From: a bacterium
GTDB taxonomy: Bacteria > Zhuqueibacterota > Zhuqueibacteria > Oleimicrobiales > Geothermoviventaceae
Direction of reading: 5' to 3'
Length of the DNA: 64,000 nucleotides
NCBI GenBank assembly: GCA_028275345.1
Contig: JAPWUV010000001.1
Coordinates: 601,661-665,660 of the forward strand
Each line of letters starts with the position of its first letter. Positions within the stretch are counted from its first letter, which is position 1. Both the position numbers and the translations under genes were made by a program. This document shows positions 10,761 through 19,695 of the stretch, piece by piece. The notes beneath the pieces were generated by a model. It did not search any database and was not told the DNA's origin. It saw only the letters and a list, made by a program, of their open reading frames with translations.

Positions 10761-12578
10761 ATGCGCCCAGCGATAACGCCCTCGCTGTTGTTAACCCTCG
10801 CGCTCAGCTCAGTGGCGTTCGGTCAACTCGTGCAAAAAGATACCACCTTCCAGATGGACGACGGGGTGAACATCGACGCCACGTTCTTTCGCCCGAGCGG
10901 TTCGCCGCCCGACTCGGGTTTCCCCGGGGTGGTGCTCGTACACGGGCTCGGAGGAAGCAAGAGAGATATGTTCAACATCGCGCAAATCCTCGGGTGGAAG
11001 GGCTACGTCGCGCTGGCCTACTCGGTGCGAGGGCAGGGAGGATCCGGTGGAGTGCGAACGTTTGACGGGGAACGTGAACGGCAGGACCTGCGGAGCCTGA
11101 TCGCCTGGCTCGGCTCCCGTTCCTACGTCAATCCCCGGCGGCTTGCTGTGGTGGGGGGCTCGCAAGGAGGGCAGCATGCCTGGTGGGCCGCGATGTTCGG
11201 CCTTGGGGTGCGGACCATCGTGGCCGTTGCGGGCTTTGTCGGCGACCTCTCGTCGAACGGCTGTATCGAGACCGCCGTCCTGGATGTGCTCTCCAGCAGT
11301 CGGGTCCGCTACGACGCCACGTGGTCGAAGGTGCGGGCCTGGGTCCTGGCAGATAACCTCGACAGCCTCCAGGCGGTGATGCCGAACCGGGACGATTTGG
11401 TGAGCGATATCCGGATCCCGGTGATGCTTTCCTTCGCCTACCGCGATTGGCTCTTTGCTGTGAACGAAGGCCTGCGGCAGTTCGATCTCCTCCCCGGGCC
11501 CAAGCTCCTGCATCTGGGCACCGGCTACCACGGGGCCCCAAGCTCAAACGAGGTGGAATCTGCCCTTTACGTGCTGGCGCTCAATTGGGTTGACCGGTGG
11601 CTCAAAGGAGTGGCTGCGCTTCCTATCCCTCAGGTGGCCTACCACATCGACGGGACGTGGGAGCTGCGCGAAGCGTCGCGCTGGCCGCCTGAGGACGTGC
11701 GGTGGGAGACGTTCTATCTGAGCCCGGACGGCAAATTGGCGCGTCGACCGCCATCCTCAGCCACTCGATTCATCTTGGGGCAGAGGCTCTTGGATGGAAG
11801 CTACACGGCCGAGCGCGCCGCTGCCGACGGCTTCGGCCCGAGTACGGTGTCGAAGTTCCGGCTGGATGTGCTGGAGTTCCTCAGCGATCCCTTCCTGAAA
11901 CGCACCGAGTGGGCCGGGTCGCCGGAGTGCCGGTTCCACCTGCGCTGGGGCCCGCAGAAGAGCCAGCTGCATGTGCAAGTGTACGATGTGGACCCGTCCG
12001 GGACCTGGCATTTCCTTCAGAGAGGCAACATTGCCTTGCGCTGGGGGAGACGGGACACCTTGGTGCATTTCCGGTGTCAGGCCTACGCACACGAGTTCGC
12101 GGAGGGGCACCGACTCGGGATTCGCCTCACCCCCATCGACTTCGTGGAGGAGGAGGGACGCTGCTACGTGATCCCCTTCTTCAATGACTTCGAAGACACC
12201 CTGCTGGCGGAGGCGGAATCGCCTCTGGAGATCCTTTTCCCACTTCGCGGCGGAGAGCCAGTGGGTGTGGCGCAGCGGGCGGAGGCACGGCAGCTGCCGA
12301 TCCAGTTTGAGCTCGGTCCCCCGCGGCCGAATCCCTTCAACTCAGCTGTGAGTGCTGAGCTGCGCCTGCGCGCGAAAAGCTTCGTGGCAGCGAGGATCCT
12401 TGATCTCCGCGGCCGAGTGATCAAAGAGCTGGTGGCGAGGGAGTATCCTCCGGGTGCCCATCTTCTTCGCTGGGATGGGCTCGACCAAGCGGGCCAACCT
12501 GCTCCGAGTGGAGTCTACCTCTTATCCGTGCAGGTAGGGAAGGGGAGCGTCACTTCCAAGCTCTGCCTTGTGAGGTAG
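10761..12578 (+). CDS. Secreted alpha/beta hydrolase (S15/CocE-like) with type IX sorting domain
   Basis: A 605-residue exported hydrolase. A signal peptide (MRPAITPSLLLTLALSSVAF, then GQ) is followed by an alpha/beta-hydrolase core: VVLVHGLGGSKRD is the oxyanion-hole region, and VVGGSQGG at residues 131-137 is the nucleophile elbow with Ser134. An Asp and a His of the triad probably lie in SFAYRDW and GTGYHGAP. A jelly-roll-like region (about 330-500) resembles the C-terminal domain of X-Pro dipeptidyl peptidase and cocaine-esterase relatives. The final 90 residues are a Por sorting domain with PRPNPFNS and SGVYLLSVQVGKG. The ATG at 10761 follows GAGGAGG by eight bases. The substrate (a peptide or an ester) cannot be told. 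Confidence 0.85.
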   Translation: MRPAITPSLLLTLALSSVAFGQLVQKDTTFQMDDGVNIDATFFRPSGSPPDSGFPGVVLVHGLGGSKRDMFNIAQILGWKGYVALAYSVRGQGGSGGVRTFDGERERQDLRSLIAWLGSRSYVNPRRLAVVGGSQGGQHAWWAAMFGLGVRTIVAVAGFVGDLSSNGCIETAVLDVLSSSRVRYDATWSKVRAWVLADNLDSLQAVMPNRDDLVSDIRIPVMLSFAYRDWLFAVNEGLRQFDLLPGPKLLHLGTGYHGAPSSNEVESALYVLALNWVDRWLKGVAALPIPQVAYHIDGTWELREASRWPPEDVRWETFYLSPDGKLARRPPSSATRFILGQRLLDGSYTAERAAADGFGPSTVSKFRLDVLEFLSDPFLKRTEWAGSPECRFHLRWGPQKSQLHVQVYDVDPSGTWHFLQRGNIALRWGRRDTLVHFRCQAYAHEFAEGHRLGIRLTPIDFVEEEGRCYVIPFFNDFEDTLLAEAESPLEILFPLRGGEPVGVAQRAEARQLPIQFELGPPRPNPFNSAVSAELRLRAKSFVAARILDLRGRVIKELVAREYPPGAHLLRWDGLDQAGQPAPSGVYLLSVQVGKGSVTSKLCLVR

Positions 12579-12610
12579 AGGCTTTCCCTTTCGGATTCGG
12601 GGGAGGCCTT

Positions 12611-12644
12611 AGCCCCTGGCGACCCGACGCCATCGCCAGGGGCT
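12611..12644. terminator. Stem-loop between convergent genes
   Basis: A perfect 12-base inverted repeat (12611-12622 and 12633-12644, AGCCCCTGGCGA and its complement) with a 10-base loop lies between the convergent hydrolase and isomerase genes. No U-tract follows on either strand, so termination here would not be the simple intrinsic type. Confidence 0.5.
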
Positions 12645-12648
12645 CAAC

Positions 12649-13605
12649 TCACGCCTTTCGGATGCAGTGCAGAACACCCCGCATCGAGGCGAGGCTCGCT
12701 TGTTCCCTGGTGGGCTGGTCGAGATGGGTCTCCAGCGACAGGGTACCGCGGTAGCCATCCTTGATCAGAGCGGCGAACTGCCCGACGAAATCGACCTGTC
12801 CTTCGCCGACCACCGCCCAGCGGTAGCGGCCGCTCTGCGGATCCCGGACCGCATCCTTGAGGTGGAGGTGGTAGATCCTGTGTTTCGGGATCCTCTCGTA
12901 TCCTTCGCGGAAGCTTTTTTCTCCCGCGAACACCGCGTTGCCCGGGTCCCACAGCACGCCAAGGAAGGGCGATTCGAAGGACTGAATGAACTCAGCTACC
13001 TCCGCGCCGGTGGCAACGTTCGTCGTGTACTCGTTTTCCACCACGATGCTGACCCCGTTGTGCTCGGCGATCTTGAGGGCGCGCCGCAGCACTTCTCGGA
13101 TCTCCGGCATGACCCGCGGACGCTCGGAATCCGCCACGCGCCAGAAAGTGAAGGCGCGGAATTGGGGCACATTGAAGTACCGGGCCGTGTCGATGGCGCG
13201 GCGCAGGATCTCTTCCTGGTCCACCCTCGGCTCGTATTCCTCCGCCTCCTCCCGGGCGATGGGGGTTGTGCCCGGGAAGGTGGTCTTGTAAGTTGGGGCC
13301 GCGATGTTGGACACGAACAGGCGATACTTGGCGAGCAGATCCCTCAACTCCCGTCGCTCATCGGAATCGAGGAAGATGACGTGTTTGCCCCAGACCGTCC
13401 GCAGCTCCACCCAGTTCAAATTCAGATCCCGCATGAGAGCGAGGGCCGGTTCGGGATCTTGGCTCACCTCGTCGGTGAGGATCCCGAGCCGGAAGCGCTC
13501 GACCGGCGCGGCTCGGAGATGGCGGCCGGCGAGCCATAGTCCGGCGGTCGCAGTGGCGGCGCGAAGGAATTTCCGCCGGGACCAGCCTTGAGCCGCGGCC
13601 TTCAT
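12649..13605 (-). CDS. Tat-exported sugar phosphate isomerase/epimerase (TIM barrel)
   Basis: A 318-residue xylose-isomerase-like TIM-barrel protein. The twin-arginine signal SRRKFLRAATATAGLWLAG (residues 9-27) means it is exported folded, probably with a metal. Barrel signatures include VSIVVENEYTTN (metal-binding Glu), GVLWDPGNAVFAG, IYHLHLKDA (His) and GTLSLETH (Glu). It overlaps the upstream isomerase gene by ATGA (13602-13605) and is the last gene of the minus-strand operon. Such enzymes usually isomerise or epimerise keto-sugars next to Gfo/Idh/MocA oxidoreductases. The substrate is unknown. Confidence 0.85.
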   Translation of the reverse strand: MKAAAQGWSRRKFLRAATATAGLWLAGRHLRAAPVERFRLGILTDEVSQDPEPALALMRDLNLNWVELRTVWGKHVIFLDSDERRELRDLLAKYRLFVSNIAAPTYKTTFPGTTPIAREEAEEYEPRVDQEEILRRAIDTARYFNVPQFRAFTFWRVADSERPRVMPEIREVLRRALKIAEHNGVSIVVENEYTTNVATGAEVAEFIQSFESPFLGVLWDPGNAVFAGEKSFREGYERIPKHRIYHLHLKDAVRDPQSGRYRWAVVGEGQVDFVGQFAALIKDGYRGTLSLETHLDQPTREQASLASMRGVLHCIRKA

Positions 13606-14519
13606 GAGCCGAGCACCTTTGCCACGGTGGCTCGCAGTTCGGCCACGAACCTCGGGATCGCGACGCGGGGTTCTTCCTCCGCCTCGTATTCGATGTGCAG
13701 GTAGCCGCGGTAGCCCACCTCCGCGAGGGTCCGGATGATCCGTTCCGTGTCTACGGGCCGTTTTCCACCATCCGGTGCGAACACCTCGGTCTTGACGTGG
13801 GTCGTCACTGCGTAGGGCGCTACCTTCTTGATCTCCTCATACGTATTCGTCCGGAAATTGGCGGTATCCAGCAGGAGCGCGAAGTTGGGGGAGTTGATCT
13901 TGCTGCGGATCTTGAGCACGAGGTCGGCGGTCTCGGTGACACCTCCGTGATTCTCCAGGGCCAGGATGACGCCGCGTTTCTCGGCGTACTCCAGTGCCCG
14001 GAGGAGGCCGTCCACGGTCCAATCCACCGCCTCGTCGGGGGTGGCTCCCTTCGGGATATTCCCGCCGAAAACGCGGATGCCATTCGCCCCGAGCTCGACG
14101 GCGGCATCGATCCATTGCTTCATCTCTTCCGCTTGCCGGATGCGGACCTCAAGGTCCTTCTGGCAGAAGTTGGTGCGCGTGGCGATGTCGGGAATGTCCA
14201 ACCCCAGCTTGTAGGCGCGGAACTTGAGGCGGTGCAAGTAGCTGGGCTGCGTGGACTCGTAGTAGTACGTGGTGAGCTGGATCCCGTCCAAGCCGAGGCG
14301 CGCCGCCTCGTCGATGAAGTCCTCCAGCTTCATCTCGCCGCTGGTCAGGTACTTCCGATAGGAGTAGGCACAACAGCCGAGCTTCATCATGGGTTTCAGC
14401 GGCGCTTGAGGTTGCGTCGAGGGGTTTTGCCCGAGAGCCGAAAGCGGTCGGAGCGCCATTGTGCCTGCCGCCGCCGTGGTGGAAGCCAAAAACTCCCGTC
14501 GAGAGATGTCTCCTCGCAT
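13602..14519 (-). CDS. Tat-exported sugar phosphate isomerase/epimerase (TIM barrel), paralogue
   Basis: A 305-residue TIM-barrel isomerase related to its downstream neighbour. It opens with a Tat signal (ISRREFLASTTAAAGTMAL). Key stretches are GVILALENHGG (metal Glu), LLLDTANFRTN, VTTHVKTEV and GYLHIEYE. The ATG at 14519 is preceded by AGGAGGG at a six-base distance; a longer frame upstream is out-of-frame sequence of the oxidoreductase gene. Two linked exported isomerases suggest stepwise processing of one sugar or polyol outside the cytoplasm. Confidence 0.86.
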   Translation of the reverse strand: MRGDISRREFLASTTAAAGTMALRPLSALGQNPSTQPQAPLKPMMKLGCCAYSYRKYLTSGEMKLEDFIDEAARLGLDGIQLTTYYYESTQPSYLHRLKFRAYKLGLDIPDIATRTNFCQKDLEVRIRQAEEMKQWIDAAVELGANGIRVFGGNIPKGATPDEAVDWTVDGLLRALEYAEKRGVILALENHGGVTETADLVLKIRSKINSPNFALLLDTANFRTNTYEEIKKVAPYAVTTHVKTEVFAPDGGKRPVDTERIIRTLAEVGYRGYLHIEYEAEEEPRVAIPRFVAELRATVAKVLGS

Positions 14520-14556
14520 GTTCGCCCTCCTGCGTGGCTTTCCGAAGTTCGCTTGG

Positions 14557-15816
14557 CTACGCCAGCTCCTCGTGATCCGGCCAGAGGACGACTTCCCCTT
14601 TGTCCATGGCCTCATTGGCGATGAGTGCCGCGACCCCGGCATTGTAGCCGACGATGACGTCGGCAAAGGGCTTCTTCCGGGTGCGAACGCATTCGGCGAA
14701 GCTCTCCAGCTGCAGGTACTCCTCGGAGTGGGGCATTTCCGGCTCGATCCACTGCCCCCGGTCGGCGTTGGGATCCTCCGGCAAGAAGGTGGCGGTGCCG
14801 ATCGCGACGGTCTGGAACAGCTCGCGCTCCAAGCTCCACACGAACTCTTTGAACTCGGAGCGGCGCGTCGGATTCTCGCGGTAGACCTTAGCGCGGCTCG
14901 TGGTGAGCTCGATGGTCCCTTCGCTTCCCATGATCTGCTCCGAGGCGCCGTAGAACTTGTTCCGGGTGATGCTGGTGTACACCAGTTTGACGCCATTCGG
15001 GTACTTGTAGACCACGCTGACGTTGTCGTACACTTCGCGGCCGTCCTTCCAGTAGTCGATCCCGCCGATCCCGACGCAGCTTTCCGGATGGATGTCCCCC
15101 AAGGCCCAGTTGGCCACGTCGATCTGGTGGGTGCCCAATTCCGTCATCAGGCCGCCGGAAAATTCCCGGTAGAGCCGCCAGTTGAGCTGTTTCTCAAGGG
15201 AGGGATCCGGCACTGCTCGTCGCCAGTCGGCGTTCCGGTGCCACTGGGCCCGAATGAATACCACCTCGCCGATGGCCCCCTCCCGGATCAAGCGCATGGC
15301 TTGGTGATACACCGGGCTGTAGCGCCGCTGTTGACCCACCTGGAAGACGCGGTTCGTTCGTTTCACCCACTGGACGACCTCCCGCGCCTCCTCCACGCTG
15401 TACGTCATTGTCTTCTCGCAGAAGACGTCCTTGCCCGCCTGCATCGCGTCGATGCACATGCGCGCATGCAGGTGGAGCGGCGTGGCGATGAGCACGCTGT
15501 CCAGATCCTTCTGCTCCAGCATCTGCCGGTAATCCTGATAGGCCGGAATCTTGCCACCCGCCAGCTTCAGGCCTCGCTCAAGGTGCGGCTGGTAGACATC
15601 GCAGACAGCTGCCACCCGCAATCCGGGGATCGTGTTGATGATCTGCAGCAGATGAGAGCCTCGGCTTCCGGTGCCGATGATGCCGATCGTCACCGTGTCG
15701 CTGGCCGACGGCTTGGCTCGGCTCCTCTCCGCCGACCCGAGGACGGCCGCTGCCCCCACCGTCGCCAGTCCAGCCCGCTTCAGGAAATCCCTGCGAGAGT
15801 ATGTCTCCTTGGCCAT
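14557..15816 (-). CDS. Tat-exported Gfo/Idh/MocA-family oxidoreductase
   Basis: A 419-residue NAD(P)-dependent oxidoreductase with a Tat signal (YSRRDFLKRAGLATVG). The Rossmann motif is IGIIGTGSRG near residue 45. The family motif CEKTMTYSVEEARE contains the conserved EK pair, and GTHQIDVANWALGD supplies the catalytic His region. The tightly bound cofactor explains export in folded form, as in glucose-fructose oxidoreductase relatives. The ATG at 15816 has GGAGGT 10 bases upstream. It lies five bases after apbE and 37 bases before the isomerase pair, and would convert a sugar or polyol that these also act on. Confidence 0.9.
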   Translation of the reverse strand: MAKETYSRRDFLKRAGLATVGAAAVLGSAERSRAKPSASDTVTIGIIGTGSRGSHLLQIINTIPGLRVAAVCDVYQPHLERGLKLAGGKIPAYQDYRQMLEQKDLDSVLIATPLHLHARMCIDAMQAGKDVFCEKTMTYSVEEAREVVQWVKRTNRVFQVGQQRRYSPVYHQAMRLIREGAIGEVVFIRAQWHRNADWRRAVPDPSLEKQLNWRLYREFSGGLMTELGTHQIDVANWALGDIHPESCVGIGGIDYWKDGREVYDNVSVVYKYPNGVKLVYTSITRNKFYGASEQIMGSEGTIELTTSRAKVYRENPTRRSEFKEFVWSLERELFQTVAIGTATFLPEDPNADRGQWIEPEMPHSEEYLQLESFAECVRTRKKPFADVIVGYNAGVAALIANEAMDKGEVVLWPDHEELA

Positions 15817-15821
15817 TCTTC

Positions 15822-16796
15822 TCACACCTCCAGGAAGTTCATCTCCCGGAGAGCCACTTCTTCGCCCATGCGGATTGCGAAGATAGCTCTCGCTCTTTCC
15901 TCTTGAAGGACGGCTTCGCTGCGCTCGGGCCCGAGGACCATGCAGGCTGTGGAGAGGATCTCGGCCACCACCGCATCCGGATGGATGACCGCCACGGCCT
16001 GTACCCTCTCCACGGGAGATCCCGACTCCGGATCCAGGATGTGACCGTAGACGCGATCGCCCTGTCGGAAGCGGCGAACCGTCGAACCGGACATGGAAAA
16101 AGCTTGGTCCCGCAGGTTCACCGTCCCCGGGGGAATGCGGGGGTCCTCGTCGTAGCGGAAGCCGAAGGTCCAGCCACAAGCGCCGGGCCGGTCTCCCAGA
16201 CCGTAAATGCTGCTCCCTCCGAAGGACAGAAGCCCTCGCGTCACCCCAAACCGACGGAGCAGCGTCACCACTTCCCTCAGAGCATACCCTTTGCCCATGG
16301 CCCCCAGGTCGATCTCCAGCTGCGGATGAAGGAAACGGACCTGCCTTTTCTCCACATCCAGCTCGATCTTGTCCGCACCCACACGGTCCAGGAGCTCGCG
16401 CAGGCGCGCCGCCTCCGCCAGATGAGGCCGGCGATCGTAGAAGCCCCATTCCCGAACCAACGGAGCCACTGTGATGTCGAAGGCACCGCGAGTCTTTCGG
16501 AAGTAACGCAGGGCCAGGGAAAGGATTTCCACCATCTCGTAGTCGATGAGCACAGGGCCCTTCCCAGCTGTGCGATTGAGACGGCTCACTTCGGACGTGG
16601 GAAGAAAGCGGCTGAGCTTGTTCTCCAGTCGCTCGACCTCCTCGCGGACCTCGTTCACAAGGGAACGGAGGAGCCTCTCCTCCTCGTGGAAGAGAACGAG
16701 CTCGAAGTACGTGCCCATCGCGCGGAAGGAAGATGTCACGCGAGGCGACCTCTTCTCTTCCGCAGCGGTCGGTATTTGACGGTTCTCCAGCTCCAC
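15822..16796 (-). CDS. apbE: FAD:protein FMN transferase (ApbE family)
   Basis: A 324-residue enzyme that attaches FMN to Thr or Ser of target proteins. The motifs are AMGTYFELV near the N-terminus, SRFLPTSEVSRLN, the flavin/Mg site IDLGAMGKGYALREV and the C-terminal HILDPESGSPVER. The start is a GTG at 16796; upstream in frame there is no other start before the neighbouring stop. The Shine-Dalgarno GGGAGG abuts this GTG, so a slightly internal start is possible. No signal peptide is visible, although many ApbE proteins are exported. Its flavinylation target is not obvious: no classic D[GA]xTS-bearing protein was recognised nearby. Confidence 0.88.
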   Translation of the reverse strand: MELENRQIPTAAEEKRSPRVTSSFRAMGTYFELVLFHEEERLLRSLVNEVREEVERLENKLSRFLPTSEVSRLNRTAGKGPVLIDYEMVEILSLALRYFRKTRGAFDITVAPLVREWGFYDRRPHLAEAARLRELLDRVGADKIELDVEKRQVRFLHPQLEIDLGAMGKGYALREVVTLLRRFGVTRGLLSFGGSSIYGLGDRPGACGWTFGFRYDEDPRIPPGTVNLRDQAFSMSGSTVRRFRQGDRVYGHILDPESGSPVERVQAVAVIHPDAVVAEILSTACMVLGPERSEAVLQEERARAIFAIRMGEEVALREMNFLEV

Positions 16797-16854
16797 CCTC
16801 CCTTCCCGCCGGACAGTGATCTCCCTCGTCGGACCGCTGCGGTGCCCTCTGGGA

Positions 16855-17805
16855 TCAACGGCTCAACAGGACTTCCGTTTCCCCGGCGAGCAGCCTAATG
16901 GGCTTCAGGTGGCCGCTGCGCTTCACCTCCGATCGCAAGAAGATGGGGAGCTCGCCTTCCGTCGCCGCGGTACGCCGCAGGCTCTCGAGGGCTGCCGGTC
17001 CGAGCACCACATCCTCGAGCCCGAAATTGAGCTGGACCGACCACCCCTTCTCGACCTGGTCGATCTTCCCCGGCCAGGAAGGCGCAAAGTCCACGTACGT
17101 GATCCGGTAGCCCTGTCCCTCTGCCACATACGAGAGGTTCACGGGCTGTCCCGGTTGGGGCAGTTCGCGTAGGTCGTAGAAATTCCAGCTGTAGCGACCC
17201 ACCTCTTCCTTTCCACCCAAGGGGAATCGGACGTCCACGTCGTAGGCGTAACGGGAGGCTGCGCTCTTCCGGACCGAAACGACGGTCCCGTAGACCTTGT
17301 TTTCGAACTTAGGCATCGGCGTCAGGAAGACGATCCGACCACCTTGGCAGCTCACCCACACGGCCGTGCCGGGCTCCGCCTTGCCGTTGTAGGGGCCAAC
17401 GTAGGTCCCGGTCAGGGTCTGTCCCTGCCGCTCGTACGTCACGGTGAAGCGCTGGATCGGCTCGAAATTCGTCACCGTCCCCAGCAGGACCGGATTGGGT
17501 CCCTTGGGCCGGGATGCGCTAAGGGCCGTGGGGACCCAGCGCTCGCCCTGTTTTTCGAGCCAAAGATAGGCGCGCGCGCCTTTGCGGAGCGCCGATTCTT
17601 CCACCCGCACATCAAAGGAAGACAGCCGAGACCATGCGAGGGGCAGATGCAGCCGGTCCGCTTCGAGAATGGAGTTCACGGTGTTGGCAGATAGCGGCAC
17701 CACCACGGTCTGCTTGGAGGAGCTTCCGGAGCCCACCGCCCAGATGACGATGAGCGCAAGCCATTGAAGACCAATTCCAATCCCCAGGGCAGTACGCTTT
17801 TTCAT
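16855..17805 (-). CDS. Membrane-anchored GDYXXLXY-like protein
   Basis: A 316-residue protein with one N-terminal membrane segment (LGIGIGLQWLALIVIWAVG) and a beta-rich remainder. It starts inside the stop of the DUF2157 gene (ATGA, 17802-17805), the usual partner of GDYXXLXY proteins. The expected GDYxxLxY motif is degenerate here: the matching place reads LEADRLHLPLAW. The following KGARAYLWLEKQGERWVP resembles the family. A second, similar half (about 120-240) suggests internal duplication. The function of the family is unknown. Confidence 0.6.
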   Translation of the reverse strand: MKKRTALGIGIGLQWLALIVIWAVGSGSSSKQTVVVPLSANTVNSILEADRLHLPLAWSRLSSFDVRVEESALRKGARAYLWLEKQGERWVPTALSASRPKGPNPVLLGTVTNFEPIQRFTVTYERQGQTLTGTYVGPYNGKAEPGTAVWVSCQGGRIVFLTPMPKFENKVYGTVVSVRKSAASRYAYDVDVRFPLGGKEEVGRYSWNFYDLRELPQPGQPVNLSYVAEGQGYRITYVDFAPSWPGKIDQVEKGWSVQLNFGLEDVVLGPAALESLRRTAATEGELPIFLRSEVKRSGHLKPIRLLAGETEVLLSR

Positions 17806-19166
17806 CTCGACTTCTCCGCTTCCGCCTTGTTTGCGCTTCGGTCTGCAAGATACCAGAATAGCGCGAGCACGATGCCGTTCAGGTACAGAAAAAACGGTTT
17901 GGGCTGTGATGGCCAGATGAGGTCAAAATACCGCACGCCGGCGAAGATCACGACACCCGCCAACGCCAGGTAGAAGACAAAGCCGTCTCCCGACCGGTAG
18001 CCAAGCCAGACTGCGCCGGCCAAGGCGAGCAGGGTGATCATCCCGAATGCGAACGGGGTGAGCAAGAAGTAGTCCGTCAATAAGGAACCCGCGAGCTCTC
18101 TCGGGATGCGTTCGGGGAAGACTAGATAGACCCATACGGCGAGCGTGGCGATGACCACGCCCACCGCGACGGCCGGGTTCACCCGCCCGCGTCGGAATCC
18201 GGTGATGAGCCCGATGATGATGCCCAGCGTCACGATCCCGTTCACGATGAGCAGGGGCAATCCCCCCTTGAGTTGCCATCCCGGATTCGCCAGCACCGCC
18301 TGCGCCTGGCTCACGCCGAGAGCATGCAGGCTGAGGAAGCCGAGGGATCCGAGGAGAAATGTGCAGCCGATCCACTTCCACGCATCGGCAAGACGGGATC
18401 CTCGCCCTCCTTCCAGTTGCCCGACGACGACCCACAGCCCGCCCCAAAGTACCAGCGTGAAGGGCAGAAAGAGTTCAACGGGCGAGAAAGAAGGCTTCGC
18501 CGCCAACCCCAACCATGCGGGGAAGGTGACGGCCACCAGGAGCAGATTGATCCAACAGGAGATTCGCAGCGTCAACGGCAGACCCGCGAGCAAGAGGAGG
18601 GGAAACCACAGATTGAGCCGGTGCTGGTAGAGTCCAACCTGAAGCATCCAGCCGGTCAGGGAAACGGTGGAAAGCACCAGCAGAAGCCGCGAGTTGGTGA
18701 CCCAGGCCAGAAGCAGGCTACCGAGTCCGGCCAAGAGGAGGGCGAGCGCGGTAGGGGCGGATAAGCCGATGCCTTCCGCAAGAGCCGCCACCCCGAATCC
18801 AAAGGCCACCACACCCGCGGCCAGGATCACCTCCTGTGCCGCAGGATGCAATCGTTTTTGCCAGCCAGAAAGCGCGAGGCCATTGGCAGCCACCATGACC
18901 AGCAGGGCGATCGCAAGGCGTGGTCCCCACGCCAGCAGAGAGGGACCAGTGAATAGACTGTGCCACAGTCCGGCCGCCAGCAGAAGCAGGCCCGCAATCG
19001 CCATGGCCAGGCTCCGGCTTCCGAACCTCCGGGGGAGGGAAAAGACGGCGGATTCACCCTCGGCGGCGAGAATCCTCCGTACGTGCCGCGGGCCAACGAG
19101 CCCCTTTTCCATCCATTGGACGGCCCTGTCCTTCAGCCAAGTTGCTGCATTCCATTCGCTTCCCAT
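17802..19166 (-). CDS. DUF2157 polytopic membrane protein
   Basis: A 454-residue protein with a short cytoplasmic N-terminal domain (WLKDRAVQWMEKGLVGPRHV, about residues 9-28) and then about a dozen hydrophobic segments, matching the DUF2157 layout. It is coupled to the GDYXXLXY-like gene by a four-base overlap, and this pairing is widely conserved. The role is unknown. Here it lies inside a transport and sugar-processing operon. Confidence 0.75.
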   Translation of the reverse strand: MGSEWNAATWLKDRAVQWMEKGLVGPRHVRRILAAEGESAVFSLPRRFGSRSLAMAIAGLLLLAAGLWHSLFTGPSLLAWGPRLAIALLVMVAANGLALSGWQKRLHPAAQEVILAAGVVAFGFGVAALAEGIGLSAPTALALLLAGLGSLLLAWVTNSRLLLVLSTVSLTGWMLQVGLYQHRLNLWFPLLLLAGLPLTLRISCWINLLLVAVTFPAWLGLAAKPSFSPVELFLPFTLVLWGGLWVVVGQLEGGRGSRLADAWKWIGCTFLLGSLGFLSLHALGVSQAQAVLANPGWQLKGGLPLLIVNGIVTLGIIIGLITGFRRGRVNPAVAVGVVIATLAVWVYLVFPERIPRELAGSLLTDYFLLTPFAFGMITLLALAGAVWLGYRSGDGFVFYLALAGVVIFAGVRYFDLIWPSQPKPFFLYLNGIVLALFWYLADRSANKAEAEKSR

Positions 19167-19176
19167 CGGCAGACTC

Positions 19177-19458
19177 CTACTTCTGTGCGTCCGTCAATCG
19201 AAATCCTCCGCTCGGACCTGACGAAGCGCGGGTTTCCTCCGAATCCGGGTCGCTGCTTTGTCCTGACGGCGCAGGGCGTCTCCCGGCCTTTTTCTCAAGC
19301 AGATAAGCCCCGAGCCCGATGGACCCAATGACGAGGGCCGCGGCGGCATTGACAATTCGCTCTTCGGCTCCTTTGCTCAAGCCGGCCACCACCAAAAGCC
19401 ACGCGCCGAAGACCATCAAGAAGATCCCGATGGCGCCCACGGGTCCGATGGTTCGCAT
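19177..19458 (-). CDS. Small two-helix membrane protein
   Basis: A 93-residue protein not recognised by family. Two hydrophobic segments (GAIGIFLMVFGAWLLVVAGL and AAAALVIGSIGLGAYLL) are followed by a polar, Ser/Pro-rich tail. It fits the operon with gaps of 10 to 18 bases on either side, so it is likely a real gene co-expressed with the symporter and DUF2157 genes. Confidence 0.65.
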   Translation of the reverse strand: MRTIGPVGAIGIFLMVFGAWLLVVAGLSKGAEERIVNAAAALVIGSIGLGAYLLEKKAGRRPAPSGQSSDPDSEETRASSGPSGGFRLTDAQK

Positions 19459-19476
19459 CGCCGTCGCCCTGCGCTC

Positions 19477-19689
19477 TCAACCGAAAGTCCAGTACAGAAA
19501 TGCTTGGAGGAGCACCACGAATGTCGCCCAGAGTTTCAGGTTGCGCCAGCCTTTGCGGTCCGGAGCCCCGCGGTAGATGTAGCGGCTCGGTAGCGACCAG
19601 ACCCATCCGATCACCACCGCGAAGAGGGCCATCACCAAGAGCTTCACCTGGTCCATCGAAAGCCCGGCTAACCAATCGAAGTTGAGCAT
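19477..19689 (-). CDS. Small membrane protein, possible symporter accessory subunit
   Basis: A 70-residue protein with two hydrophobic stretches (VKLLVMALFAVVIGWVWSL and LWATFVVLLQAFLYWTFG). It starts six bases after the stop of the sodium:solute symporter gene. Several SSS transporters have a small membrane partner encoded right beside them, so an accessory role is the best guess. I recognise no family. Confidence 0.65.
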   Translation of the reverse strand: MLNFDWLAGLSMDQVKLLVMALFAVVIGWVWSLPSRYIYRGAPDRKGWRNLKLWATFVVLLQAFLYWTFG

Positions 19690-19695
19690 CTCTCA